A stretch of DNA of 64,000 nucleotides from Salinicola corii (lineage in GTDB: Bacteria > Pseudomonadota > Gammaproteobacteria > Pseudomonadales > Halomonadaceae), in assembly GCF_008298015.1 (NCBI RefSeq), contig NZ_VTPX01000004.1:1-64000 (forward strand). The letters are read 5' to 3'. The position numbers and the translations under genes are program-made. The notes under the pieces are model-generated. The model was not told the origin of the DNA. It did no database searches and worked only from the letters and a program-made list of their open reading frames with translations. This document shows positions 17,985-26,125 of this stretch, piece after piece (the stretch's first letter is position 1; every line of letters begins with the position of its first letter).

Positions 17985-18992
17985 TCAGAGTGAGACGTTG
18001 GAGTAGCGCTGCAGCGAGTCGATCAGCGTTTCCGGCAGCAGGATGCCCTCCAGCTCGCCCTGGCGTCTCAAGTCGTAGCGTCGCTGTCCCGGGAGCCGCA
18101 CGCCCTCTTGCGAGAGCATCGCCGAGAACAGCCGCTCCGCCCGGGACAGATAGCCGGCGCCGAAGCGAGCGGGGTCGATCGCCAGCAGCAGATGCGCCAC
18201 ATTGGGCGGCTCTCCCTCCGCGTCGAAGAACGAAGTCGCCTCGAAGCCGAAGTGACCGCCAGTGAGCCCGGCCGTGAGCAGCTCGATCATCAGTGCCAGC
18301 GAAGCGCCCTTGGCATCGCCCATGGGCACCATGCTGCCGGCGAGGGCGGCATCGGGATCGGTGGTGTCGCGCCCTTCGCTATCGATGGCCCAGCCGGCAG
18401 GTATTGTATCGCCGGCCTTCTTGGCCAACATCACCTTGCCCCGCGCCACCTTGGACAGCGACAGATCGATCACCAGCGGTTCGGCCGAGGCCCGCGGGGA
18501 AGCGAAGGCGATCGGGTTGGTGCCGAACAGCGGCACCTTTCCCCCCCAGGGCGCCATGGCGGAGGGCGCGTTGCTGAACGCCATCGCCAGCAGGCCGGAC
18601 CGGGCCAGCGACTCCACCGGATGACCGGCAACGCCGAAGTGATGGGAGTGCCGGATCGCGATAGCGGCAACGCCCAATTCCTTCGCCACCGGCACAACGT
18701 GTTCGATCCCCGCCGTGATGGCCGGAAACGCCAGGCCGTGCCCGGCGTCGACGTGAACCACGCTGCCGCTGACCTGGACTTCAGGTACGGCGCCGCCAAC
18801 GACCTTGCCGCTCAGGATCTGGTCGAGATAGAACGGCAATCGAGCCAGGCCATGGGAGGAGAGACCGTCGCATTCGGCGGCGACCAGCGCCCGGCTGGTG
18901 ACTCCGGCCTCCCGAGCCCCCACGCCCACCCCCAGCAAGGCTTGCATGGCCAGTTCACGGGCCTGGGCAATCGATAGTCGCTGGCGGCTCAT
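17985..18992 (-). CDS. comC: (R)-sulfolactate dehydrogenase, ComC
   Basis: This is a 335-residue NAD(P)-dependent oxidoreductase of the malate/L-lactate dehydrogenase (Ldh2/YlbC) family, which is unrelated to classical Rossmann lactate dehydrogenases. Family blocks include L-S-S-H-G-L-A-R-L-P, the active-site region R-H-S-H-H-F-G, M-A-P-W-G-G, and G-T-N-P-I-A-F-A-S-P. Its start overlaps the slcC stop (ATGA). In the sulfolactate cluster of Chromohalobacter salexigens, ComC interconverts sulfopyruvate and (R)-sulfolactate, the SuyAB substrate. The assignment rests on family plus the complete matching neighbourhood. Residues 1-128 have a decayed second copy at 25568-25954. Confidence 0.9.
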   Translation of the reverse strand: MSRQRLSIAQARELAMQALLGVGVGAREAGVTSRALVAAECDGLSSHGLARLPFYLDQILSGKVVGGAVPEVQVSGSVVHVDAGHGLAFPAITAGIEHVVPVAKELGVAAIAIRHSHHFGVAGHPVESLARSGLLAMAFSNAPSAMAPWGGKVPLFGTNPIAFASPRASAEPLVIDLSLSKVARGKVMLAKKAGDTIPAGWAIDSEGRDTTDPDAALAGSMVPMGDAKGASLALMIELLTAGLTGGHFGFEATSFFDAEGEPPNVAHLLLAIDPARFGAGYLSRAERLFSAMLSQEGVRLPGQRRYDLRRQGELEGILLPETLIDSLQRYSNVSL

Positions 18993-19924
18993 GCGTTGTC
19001 CTCCAGAATCCGGCTCACGTTGCGTGCGGTCATGGCGCTGATAGTGACGTTCGACTCATGGGTGACGCCGGCGACATGGGGCGTCAGGACCAGATTGCAG
19101 GCCCTGGCGCGCGTCAGGACGCTGTCGGCGGGCAGGGGTTCGCGTTCGAACACATCGAGCATGGCGCCACCGATGCGCCCTTCGCACAAGGCCTCGGTGA
19201 GCGCCGCCTCGTCGACGATCCCGCCGCGGGCGGTGTTGATCAGCACGCTGCCTTCGCGCATGGAGGCGATCGCGTCGGCGTCGATGAGATGGCGCGTCTG
19301 CTCGGTCAGCGGCACATGGAGGCTCACGCCGTCGCTGCGGGTCAGCAGGGCCTCGATCGTCTCGACGCGCTCCGCCATCTGCCAGGCCGGGTCGCTCGGA
19401 TCGGCGAAGGGATCGAACGCGATCACGCTCATGCCCAGCGCCTGGGCGCGCCTTGCCACTTCTCTCGCGATACCGCCGAAGCCAACCAGCCCGAGCACGC
19501 ATCCCTGGCTCTCATGACCGACCAGCGCCTGCCGCGGCCAGTCGCCATCGAGCACGGCGGCCGTCGAGTGATAGGCGCCGCGGCGCAGCATCAGCATGCC
19601 CGTGACGACATACTCCGCCACCGCCGAGGCATTGCCACCGGTGGCGGGAAGCACGGCGATGCCGCGCCCCTGGCAACGCGCCACGTCGATATTGTCCAAA
19701 CCGACGCCGAGTCGGCCCACGGCCTCGAGGTCGGGAAAACGGGAAAGCAACGCCTCGTCGACACGGGTTCGATTGCGCACGATGAGCGCACGCACGCCCT
19801 CCCCCATCGACAGCAACCGTTCCCGGTCCTCGACCAGCGCGGCATCGAAGTGGACCGAATGACGCCGCGTCAGCGCCTCGACGGCGGCGGCATCCATGAA
19901 CTCGCTGATCACCACGTCAACCAT
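18989..19924 (-). CDS. slcC: (S)-sulfolactate dehydrogenase, SlcC
   Basis: This is a 311-residue D-isomer-specific 2-hydroxyacid dehydrogenase. The nucleotide-binding motif G-L-V-G-F-G-G-I-A is at about 145-153. The catalytic residues are Arg233 in T-A-R-G-G, Glu262 in V-F-E-R-E-P and His283 in T-P-H-V-A-G. It starts at an ATG behind GGGAG. In the known pathway it oxidises (S)-sulfolactate to sulfopyruvate, which ComC then reduces to the (R) form, so the two enzymes act together as a racemase. It lies between the TctB-like gene and comC in the operon. A heavily deleted copy exists at 25951-26079. Confidence 0.9.
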   Translation of the reverse strand: MVDVVISEFMDAAAVEALTRRHSVHFDAALVEDRERLLSMGEGVRALIVRNRTRVDEALLSRFPDLEAVGRLGVGLDNIDVARCQGRGIAVLPATGGNASAVAEYVVTGMLMLRRGAYHSTAAVLDGDWPRQALVGHESQGCVLGLVGFGGIAREVARRAQALGMSVIAFDPFADPSDPAWQMAERVETIEALLTRSDGVSLHVPLTEQTRHLIDADAIASMREGSVLINTARGGIVDEAALTEALCEGRIGGAMLDVFEREPLPADSVLTRARACNLVLTPHVAGVTHESNVTISAMTARNVSRILEDNA

Positions 19925-19970
19925 GTCATTACTCCCTCTGTCGGTAACAATCGTCGTAGGGCTGCCGCAG

Positions 19971-20447
19971 TCAGCCCCAGAATCGGCCTCTAGGCAACGG
20001 CACGTTCAGCAATCCCGCAAACAGTCCATAGAAGCCGGCGATGATCAACAGCAGGGTCACGAGATAGACCACCACGCGTCGCGCCGACCAGGCGTGAAAG
20101 TGGGCGATTCCCATCAGCAGCACGCAGGCCAGCACGCTCGAAGCCAGGAAGCCGAGCCACTTGAGCGTCAGGCTCCATGCCAGCACGATCACCACCAGCG
20201 CCAGTTGCCGCCCCCAGTGGCCGGGTGCCTGAGGCGATACCCGCTCCCGCCCCCGCAGCGCCTGTACCACGAGACAGCACCCGAAGATCAGCAATAGAAC
20301 GCCGATCGTGCGTGGGAAAATGGCCGCCAGCATCGACATGTCGCGCGCGAACCAGAGCGCCCCGGCGGCCAGCACCACGGTAGCCAGACCCAGGGCGATC
20401 GACACGCCGGCAGATCCCGATGAGTGCACGTCAGGTCGACTGTTCAT
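19971..20447 (-). CDS. Tripartite tricarboxylate transporter small membrane subunit (sulfolactate, TctB type)
   Basis: This is a 158-residue membrane protein with four hydrophobic segments, the size and layout of TctB. The ATG at 20447 follows a strong GGGGAGG site and overlaps the end of the TctA-type gene. It is one of the two membrane components called SlcF and SlcG in the C. salexigens sulfolactate uptake system; I cannot tell from sequence which letter belongs to which subunit. It cooperates with the large subunit at 20431-21951 and the binding protein at 21979-22965. Confidence 0.87.
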   Translation of the reverse strand: MNSRPDVHSSGSAGVSIALGLATVVLAAGALWFARDMSMLAAIFPRTIGVLLLIFGCCLVVQALRGRERVSPQAPGHWGRQLALVVIVLAWSLTLKWLGFLASSVLACVLLMGIAHFHAWSARRVVVYLVTLLLIIAGFYGLFAGLLNVPLPRGRFWG

Positions 20448-21951
20448 GAGCCACCACCTCCCCATGTGTGCGTTTTCGACGCGCGCTCCAGAGCGGGTAA
20501 AGCGCGAACAGAACGGTCAGCGCGATGATGCCGAGAGAGAGCGGGCGGCCGAAGAACACGCCGGCCACGGAGCCGGTAGCGTTGCCCATCAGATAGCCCT
20601 GCACAAAACCCTGCTCGGCGATCGGGCCGAGGATCAGCCCCAGCACGATCGGCGAGGGCTTGATGCCCCACCGCGCCAGCAACCACCCGGCGACGCCGAG
20701 CACCACCATCACCACCACGTCGAACGGATTGTTGCGAATGGCATAGGTGCCGATGACCGTCATGAACGCGATCGTCGGCACCAGGATGGCCTTGGGCACG
20801 CTCACGATGGACTTGAAGGCGTAGCGCCCGATCAACAGCCCGATGGGTAGCATGAGCACCGTAGCCACCAGCAGCCCGCCCATGAAGGTGTAGGTCACCG
20901 AGGCGTTGGTGGTGAACATCTCCGGCCCGGTGCGAAACCCCTGTACCAGCAGGGCACCGAGGATGACCGCATCCGGTGGTGTCCCCGGTATGCCGAGCAC
21001 GAAGGTGGGGATGAAACCGCCGCCCACCGTGGCGTTGTTGGCCGTCTCGGTCGCGATGATGCCATCCGGCTCGCCCTTGCCGAACTGCTCCGATCGCGGC
21101 GACGCACGACGCGCCTCGGAGTAGGAGACGAGACTCGCGATGGAGCCTCCCGCGCCAGGCAGAATGGCGACGATTGTGCCAATAATGGCGCTGCGCAAGG
21201 CGTTCCACTTGCCTTTGAACATCAGCGTCACTCCTTCGCGAAAGCGCACCCCGCGGGAGGCCTCGGGCGGCTTCAGGTGCTCGCTCGGTGTCGCGACCAG
21301 CTCGATCAGGACCGGAATGCAGTAGAGCCCGATCAGTGCCGAGATCGTCTCGACCCCGCCCAGCAGAAACTGCGAGCCAAAGGTGTATCGGGTATCGCCC
21401 CCGACCACGGCGACGCCGACCGTCGACAGCAGCAGGCCGATCCCCGCCCCGATGAATCCCTTGAGCGTCGAGCCCTCCGACAGCGACGAGATCAGGGTCA
21501 GGCCGAAGATCGCCAGCCAGAAATATTCGACCGGGCCGAACTTCAGGGCCACCAGTGCCAGCAACGGCGCCAGGCAGAAGAGCGCCAGCCCCCCGACCAG
21601 GCCCCCGATCACCGAAGACAGCGTCGACAATGTGACCGCCAGATCGCCGTCGCCACGCCGTGCCATCGGATAGCCGTCGAACGTCGTGGCAATGGCCGAG
21701 GGCGTGCCCGGGGTGTTGACCAGGATCGCGGCGTAGGAGCCTCCGTAGATGGCGCCGGTATAGATCGCCCCGAGCAGGATCAGCGCCGATTCCGTCGGCA
21801 TCCCGAAGGTCACCGGGACCAGCACGGCTACCGCCATGGTGGCCGAGAGACCGGGGAGCGAACCGATGATGATACCCGCCGCGACGCCGGCAACGGCGAG
21901 CAGCAGGTTGAACGGCGAAAGCGCGGCCAGCATAAAACCCAGAGTTTCCAT
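20431..21951 (-). CDS. Tripartite tricarboxylate transporter large membrane subunit (sulfolactate, TctA type)
   Basis: This is a 506-residue polytopic membrane protein with about 11-12 hydrophobic segments. TctA hallmarks are G-S-L-P-G-L-S-A-T-M near residue 31, Y-G-G-S-Y-A-A-I-L-V-N-T-P-G-T-P-S-A near 70, and L-P-G-A-G-G-S-I-A-S in the second half, reflecting an internal duplication. It is the permease of a secondary, binding-protein-dependent carrier. Placement between slcH and slcC ties it to sulfolactate import. A paralogue with the same motifs lies at 32990-34537 in a different operon. Confidence 0.92.
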   Translation of the reverse strand: METLGFMLAALSPFNLLLAVAGVAAGIIIGSLPGLSATMAVAVLVPVTFGMPTESALILLGAIYTGAIYGGSYAAILVNTPGTPSAIATTFDGYPMARRGDGDLAVTLSTLSSVIGGLVGGLALFCLAPLLALVALKFGPVEYFWLAIFGLTLISSLSEGSTLKGFIGAGIGLLLSTVGVAVVGGDTRYTFGSQFLLGGVETISALIGLYCIPVLIELVATPSEHLKPPEASRGVRFREGVTLMFKGKWNALRSAIIGTIVAILPGAGGSIASLVSYSEARRASPRSEQFGKGEPDGIIATETANNATVGGGFIPTFVLGIPGTPPDAVILGALLVQGFRTGPEMFTTNASVTYTFMGGLLVATVLMLPIGLLIGRYAFKSIVSVPKAILVPTIAFMTVIGTYAIRNNPFDVVVMVVLGVAGWLLARWGIKPSPIVLGLILGPIAEQGFVQGYLMGNATGSVAGVFFGRPLSLGIIALTVLFALYPLWSARRKRTHGEVVAHEQST

Positions 21952-21978
21952 GATCTCCCTCCGCGAGAGCCGTGAGCC

Positions 21979-22965
21979 TTACTGGCCAGCGTCCATGCGC
22001 TCCGCCACCCGCTGGTACTGGCGTTGCTGCTCGGCAAGGAAATCCTCGACCTGGTCCACGTCTTCATCGATCAGGACGAAGCCCAGCGCTTCCATGGACT
22101 TTCTGAATTCCGGATTGGCGTTGATGTCGGAGAAGATCTCCGAGAGTTCCCGCGTGACGTCATCGGGGGTGCTGCGGGGAACGGCAATGCCGCGATAGGC
22201 GCCGCCGGTCATGTCGTATCCCAACTCCTTGAACGTGGGGACGTCCGGAAACAGCGGGTGGCGCTCATCGGTGGCGACCGCCAGCGGGCGCATCTTGTCG
22301 CTATGGTTCGCCGCCGTCGTGGTGTAGCCCCACTCCGCCTGTACCTGATCGCCGAGCAGTGCCGCTACCGAGGCCCCCGTGCCCTTGAAGGGAATATAGG
22401 TGGTCGTGATGTCGGCCAGCGCCTCGAAGCGCTGATTGGCGATGTCATTGGCGGAGTAGGTGCCGCTTCCGGACACCGTCACGGCGCCGGGTGTCTTCTT
22501 CGCCGCCGCGATGAAGTCGTCCAGCGTCTTGTAGGGGCTGTCGTTGGTGACCAGCAGCGCATCCGGCGAATAGTGGAAGAAGATGAAGTTCTTGATATCT
22601 TCGGTCTGGTATCCGGCGCCCTGCTGCATCGGCTGGAGAATGATGTGTGGCAGGTTGGTGCCCATGATCGTGTAGCCGTCGCCATCCATCTCGTTGAGCT
22701 GGGACCAGCCCACGGCGCCGCCGCCACCCGCCATGTATTGGATGATGAGCTGGTTTCCGGTGATCTGCTGGAAGTACTTCTGCTGGAGGCGGGCGCTGAT
22801 GTCGGACTCCCCGCCGGGGCCGAAGGGGATGATGTACTGCACGTCCCGCTCCGGGAACTGGCTCTCCTGGGCCTGCAGGGTGGTGGAGAACAGGAGCGCG
22901 GCGGCCATTGCCGACGCGGCTTTGAGACAGGCATGGATCGTGTTTCGCTGGCGCATGATGTTCAC
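21979..22965 (-). CDS. slcH: Sulfolactate-binding periplasmic protein SlcH (TctC family)
   Basis: This is a 328-residue Bug/TctC-type binding protein. A signal peptide covers about residues 1-32 (ending L-Q-A before Q-E-S). The mature protein carries I-I-P-F-G-P-G-G-E-S-D-I-S-A-R, the family ligand-binding loop, and T-Y-I-P-F-K-G-T-G-A-S-V-A-A-L-L-G. It delivers substrate to the TctA/TctB pair encoded directly downstream. SlcH of C. salexigens is reported to be strongly induced by sulfolactate; the identification here is by position and family. It is encoded about 100 bases after suyB. Confidence 0.9.
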   Translation of the reverse strand: MNIMRQRNTIHACLKAASAMAAALLFSTTLQAQESQFPERDVQYIIPFGPGGESDISARLQQKYFQQITGNQLIIQYMAGGGGAVGWSQLNEMDGDGYTIMGTNLPHIILQPMQQGAGYQTEDIKNFIFFHYSPDALLVTNDSPYKTLDDFIAAAKKTPGAVTVSGSGTYSANDIANQRFEALADITTTYIPFKGTGASVAALLGDQVQAEWGYTTTAANHSDKMRPLAVATDERHPLFPDVPTFKELGYDMTGGAYRGIAVPRSTPDDVTRELSEIFSDINANPEFRKSMEALGFVLIDEDVDQVEDFLAEQQRQYQRVAERMDAGQ

Positions 22966-23066
22966 TCTTGTATTGATATGGAAACATCCGGCCCGCCTCG
23001 GACGCTTTCGCGCTTGCGAGAAGTGCGGGCCGCCGACTGACTATCGATCTCCAGGGGTGGCGCGGC

Positions 23067-24236
23067 TCAAGCGCTTTCGTAGAGCCGGGTGAAGACGAAC
23101 TCGCGATGCCCCAGCGCCTCGGCGTTGGTGTGACGCCCGTTCGCCGTTCTCAGCATCATTTCCAGCAGTTGGTCTCCCGCCTGATCGGGGTTGATCTCAC
23201 GACGCAGCAGGCCGGTGACATCGACATCGATGTGCTCGCTCATGGTGCGCACGGTTCGCGCGTTGCCGCAGATCTTGATGACGGGAAGGATCGGGTTGCC
23301 GATGACGTTGCCCTGGCCAGTGGGGAAGAAATGCGCCACGAAACCCGCGGCAGCGCAGAGCGTGACCATTTCGGCCGCGGCCGACGACGAATCCATGAAC
23401 CAGAGCCCCTTGCCGGTCGGCGACTCCGCCTTGTCCAGCACGCCATCGACGCGACACTGCTTGCCGATCTTCTGGATATTGCCAAGCGCCTTCTCTTCGA
23501 TCGTGGTGAGCCCGCCCTCGATGTTGCCCTTGGTGGGCTGGGATTCGGAGAGATCGTTGGTCTTGTGGCGATCGATCATGTCGCTGTAACGATCGAAGGT
23601 GGCCTGGAACTTCTCGCGAACCGCCGGCGACACACAGCGTTCGGCGACCAGATGCTCGCCTCCGGTCAGCTCCGAGGTCTCGCCAAACAGCAGCGTGCAT
23701 CCCTCGCCGTACAGCTTGTCGAAAGCATTGCCCACGGTGGGGTTGGCCGCGCAGCCCGAAGTCGTATCGGACTCGCCACACTTGGTGGAGACCCACAGCT
23801 CGTGCAGCGGGCAAGTCTCCCGCTGCAATTCGCTGGCGTACTGCACGAACTCCCGCGCCTTGCGCGATGCCGCGCAGATCGTGTTGTGGTCGCCATTCTG
23901 CTCGATCCAGAACCCCTCCACCGGCTTGCCGGTGGCCCGGATGCCATCGACGACCTTCTGCGTCCAGCCGGGCTCGATACCGATGACGATCACCGCAGCC
24001 ACGTTGGGATTGCAGCCGGTGCCGATGAGTGTCCGGAAGTGCAGGTCCAGATCGGCACCGAACTGCAGGCGGCCATAAGGGTGTGGCATCGCCAACGTGC
24101 CCTTGATGTTGTTGCCGACGGCCTCCGCGGCGGCGTTGGAGATGTCATCGACCGGCAGAATGATGACGTGATTGCGGATACCGACCCGACCATTGTCACG
24201 GCGATAGCCGAGAAAGGTTTGCCCCTTGAGTTCCAT
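23067..24236 (-). CDS. suyB: (R)-sulfolactate sulfo-lyase large subunit SuyB
   Basis: This is a 389-residue protein homologous to the C-terminal part of altronate/galactarate dehydratases (UxaA/GarD). With SuyA it splits (R)-sulfolactate into pyruvate and sulfite in the cytoplasm. Recognisable blocks are [13 protein letters not shown], the cysteine-containing [12 protein letters not shown], and G-L-W-F-M-D-S-S-S. The ATG at 24236 was chosen because it follows an AGAGGTGG site and gives the family N-terminus; the open frame upstream overlaps suyA. It begins 2 bases after the suyA stop, as expected for two subunits made together. Confidence 0.92.
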   Translation of the reverse strand: MELKGQTFLGYRRDNGRVGIRNHVIILPVDDISNAAAEAVGNNIKGTLAMPHPYGRLQFGADLDLHFRTLIGTGCNPNVAAVIVIGIEPGWTQKVVDGIRATGKPVEGFWIEQNGDHNTICAASRKAREFVQYASELQRETCPLHELWVSTKCGESDTTSGCAANPTVGNAFDKLYGEGCTLLFGETSELTGGEHLVAERCVSPAVREKFQATFDRYSDMIDRHKTNDLSESQPTKGNIEGGLTTIEEKALGNIQKIGKQCRVDGVLDKAESPTGKGLWFMDSSSAAAEMVTLCAAAGFVAHFFPTGQGNVIGNPILPVIKICGNARTVRTMSEHIDVDVTGLLRREINPDQAGDQLLEMMLRTANGRHTNAEALGHREFVFTRLYESA

Positions 24237-24238
24237 GC

Positions 24239-24523
24239 TTACCACCTCTTCGTCTTGACGTTGTGAACGTGAAGGTGCTCTCCCGCGCGGATCGGCTGCA
24301 CCACTCGCCCGATGTCCACGCTGTACTTGATGACGGCATCCCCCTCCTTCAGATCGCGGATCGCCAGCTTGTGGCCGATGGGGATCGCGCTCTTCACCTC
24401 GCACTCCATCGTCCGATCCTGATCCATGATCCAACCGGTCACCTTCTGGCCCGCCTCGATGCCCTCCACCACCACGACGCCCACATCGTCATCGGCATCG
24501 TGCACGACAAAATCGACACTCAT
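24239..24523 (-). CDS. suyA: (R)-sulfolactate sulfo-lyase small subunit SuyA
   Basis: This is a 94-residue protein matching the N-terminal SAF-like domain of UxaA-type dehydratases. It has the [11 protein letters not shown] region, a central I-P-I-G-H-K-L-A-I, and the C-terminal block [13 protein letters not shown]. The ATG at 24523 follows a GAGGA site. It is the first gene of the seven-gene operon read leftwards (suyA, suyB, slcH, TctA, TctB, slcC, comC), and a good promoter lies about 40 bases upstream. It is divergent from the regulator gene suyR. Confidence 0.92.
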   Translation of the reverse strand: MSVDFVVHDADDDVGVVVVEGIEAGQKVTGWIMDQDRTMECEVKSAIPIGHKLAIRDLKEGDAVIKYSVDIGRVVQPIRAGEHLHVHNVKTKRW

Positions 24524-24564
24524 GTCCCGTCCTCGCTGGTAGTGACTGAAAAACCGCAACTCAT

Positions 24565-24593
24565 ATATAAGACATAGTTTAAAAGACAGTCAA
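24565..24593 (-). promoter_or_regulatory. Sigma-70-type promoter of the sulfolactate operon
   Basis: On the minus strand TTGACT (24593-24588) and TTATAT (24570-24565) are separated by exactly 17 bases. This is close to the consensus and lies about 42 bases before the suyA start. The spacer and flanks contain repeated AAGACA-like words (plus strand), which could be contacts for the divergent GntR-type regulator. Regulation is inferred. Confidence 0.75.
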
Positions 24594-24680
24594 CCATGTT
24601 CCAGATGAGACTTTGGGCCTATATACTGTCGGCGAACGGGGTCACAACCTCGTCAAAGCGCTACCTTCAACAGGGACAAG

Positions 24681-25415
24681 ATGACTGCCATGAGCGTGCC
24701 GAAGGCTCCGACGTTTCAACCTTTATACAAACAGATCAAAGACTTGATCATGGAGAGGATCGCCGACGGCGAGTGGCCGCCGGGAACGTTCATTCCCAGC
24801 GAATCGGCACTGGCGAGCAGCTACAGCGTCAGCGTGGGAACGCTGCGCAAGGCGCTGGACGAGCTGGTCAACGAGAACATCGTGGTCCGCAGGCAGGGCA
24901 AGGGAACGGCCGTGGCCACCCACGACACGGACCGGACGCTGTTTCGTTTCTTCAATATCGTTCGCCATGACGGCGAGCGGATGCTGCCGATTTCGCGGGT
25001 GTTCAGCCGCAGCCGGCGCAAGGCGAGAGCCGAGGAGAAAGAGCTTCTCGGGCTTGCCGAGGGCGCGCAGGTGGTCCGGATTCGCCGGACGCGAGAGCTC
25101 GATGGCGAAGCGGTACTCGTGGAGGAGATCGTCGTCGACGCGGAGCGGTTTCCGGGCCTGGAGAAACAGCCGGAGATCCTGCCCAATACGCTCTACCAGC
25201 TCTACCAGCAGCATTACGGTGTCAGCATTGCCCGTGCCGACGAGCAGCTGACAGCCGTCCTGGCCACGAAGGACGACGCCGATCATCTCGGCGTCGCGGA
25301 GGGAACGCCGCTCATCCAGATTCGTCGCATTGCCAGCGACTATCAGGGAGAGCCGCTGGAACTGCGCACCTCAAGGCTGTGCACGACCCACTACTGCTAT
25401 ATCTCGCAGGTTTAA
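24681..25415 (+). CDS. suyR: GntR/HutC-family regulator SuyR
   Basis: This is a 244-residue regulator with an N-terminal winged helix (about residues 8-75: I-M-E-R-I-A-D-G-E-W-P-P-G, S-E-S-A-L-A-S-S-Y-S-V-S-V-G-T-L-R-K-A) and a C-terminal UTRA ligand domain (about 95-240). It is divergent from suyA, as in the described cluster, and probably represses the operon until sulfolactate or an intermediate binds. A second in-frame ATG lies three codons later. Its stop overlaps the end of a decayed gene on the opposite strand. Confidence 0.88.
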   Translation: MTAMSVPKAPTFQPLYKQIKDLIMERIADGEWPPGTFIPSESALASSYSVSVGTLRKALDELVNENIVVRRQGKGTAVATHDTDRTLFRFFNIVRHDGERMLPISRVFSRSRRKARAEEKELLGLAEGAQVVRIRRTRELDGEAVLVEEIVVDAERFPGLEKQPEILPNTLYQLYQQHYGVSIARADEQLTAVLATKDDADHLGVAEGTPLIQIRRIASDYQGEPLELRTSRLCTTHYCYISQV

Positions 25416-25566
25416 TCCCACTCGCGTCGCGCGGGTTCGAGCAGGCCCTCCAGCACCTTGCCGTCCAGCGAGTCGGTGGAGAGTCCCAGCAGTCGGGCGA
25501 AAGTCGCACCGGCGCTGTCCATGCGCTGGATGCCGCGAGCGGTATCGAACGGCAGTTGGACGCCGG
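25412..25566 (-). pseudogene. 3' fragment of an alkaline-phosphatase-superfamily gene
   Basis: Read leftwards, this encodes V-Q-L-P-F-D-T-A-R-G, R-M-D-S-A-G-A-T-F-A-R-L-L-G and L-S-T-D-S-L, nearly identical to the last 50 or so residues of the intact gene at 28225-30021, then a different short tail ending E-W-D and a stop. The DNA is about nine-tenths identical to 28250-28375. The 5' part is gone and the fragment joins directly to a comC fragment. It is a remnant of a second, paralogous locus. Confidence 0.8.
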
Positions 25567-25567
25567 G

Positions 25568-25954
25568 TCAGCGACTCCACCGGATGACCGGCCACCCCGA
25601 AGTGATGGGAGCGCCGGATCGCGATAGCGGCGACCCCCAGCTCCTTCGCCACCGGCACGACGCGGTCGCCCCCGACGCAATGGCCGGAAACGCCAGCCCG
25701 TGTCCGGCGTCGACGTGAACCACGCTGCCGCTGACCTGGACTTCGGGGACGGCGCCGCCGGCGACCTTGCCGCTCAGGATCTGATCGAGATAGAACGGCA
25801 GTCGAGCCAGGCCATGGGAGGAGAGACCGTCGCATTCGGCGGCGACCAGCGCCCGGCTGGTGGCCCCGGCCTCCCGAGCCCCCACGCCCGCCCCCAGCAG
25901 GGCTTGCATGGCCAGTTCGCGGGCCTGGGCAATCGATAGTCGCCGGCGGCTCAT
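25568..25954 (-). pseudogene. Truncated and frameshifted comC copy
   Basis: The first 75 or so codons match ComC almost residue for residue, starting M-S-R-R-R-L-S-I-A-Q. A one-base loss around 25670-25680 then shifts the frame. The original frame is still readable on the other side (V-P-V-A-K-E-L-G-V-A-A-I-A-I-R, then H-H-F-G-V-A-G-H-P-V-E-S-L), after which homology stops at about residue 130 of the intact protein. The start overlaps the end of the slcC remnant by ATGA, exactly as in the intact pair. It cannot make an active enzyme. Confidence 0.88.
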
Positions 25955-26079
25955 GCGTTGTTCTCCAGCACCCGGCTCACGTTGCGTGCGGTGTTGATCA
26001 GCACGCTGCCCTCGCGCATGGAGGCGATCGTCTTGACGGCGGCGGTATCCGTGAACTCGCCGATCACCACGTCAAACAT
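25951..26079 (-). pseudogene. slcC remnant with internal deletions
   Basis: A 42-codon frame begins like SlcC (D-V-V-I-x-E-F, 15 residues), jumps to I-A-S-M-R-E-G-S-V-L-I-N-T-A-R (SlcC 219-233) and then to the last ten residues (N-V-S-R-x-L-E-x-N-A). Two deletions removed the rest, yet the frame is kept. The upstream 30 bases also match the region before intact slcC. All cofactor-binding sequence is lost, so it is not an enzyme. Confidence 0.85.
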
Positions 26080-26125
26080 GTCATTACTCCATCTGTCGAT
26101 AAGAATCGTCGTAGGGCTGCCAAGG

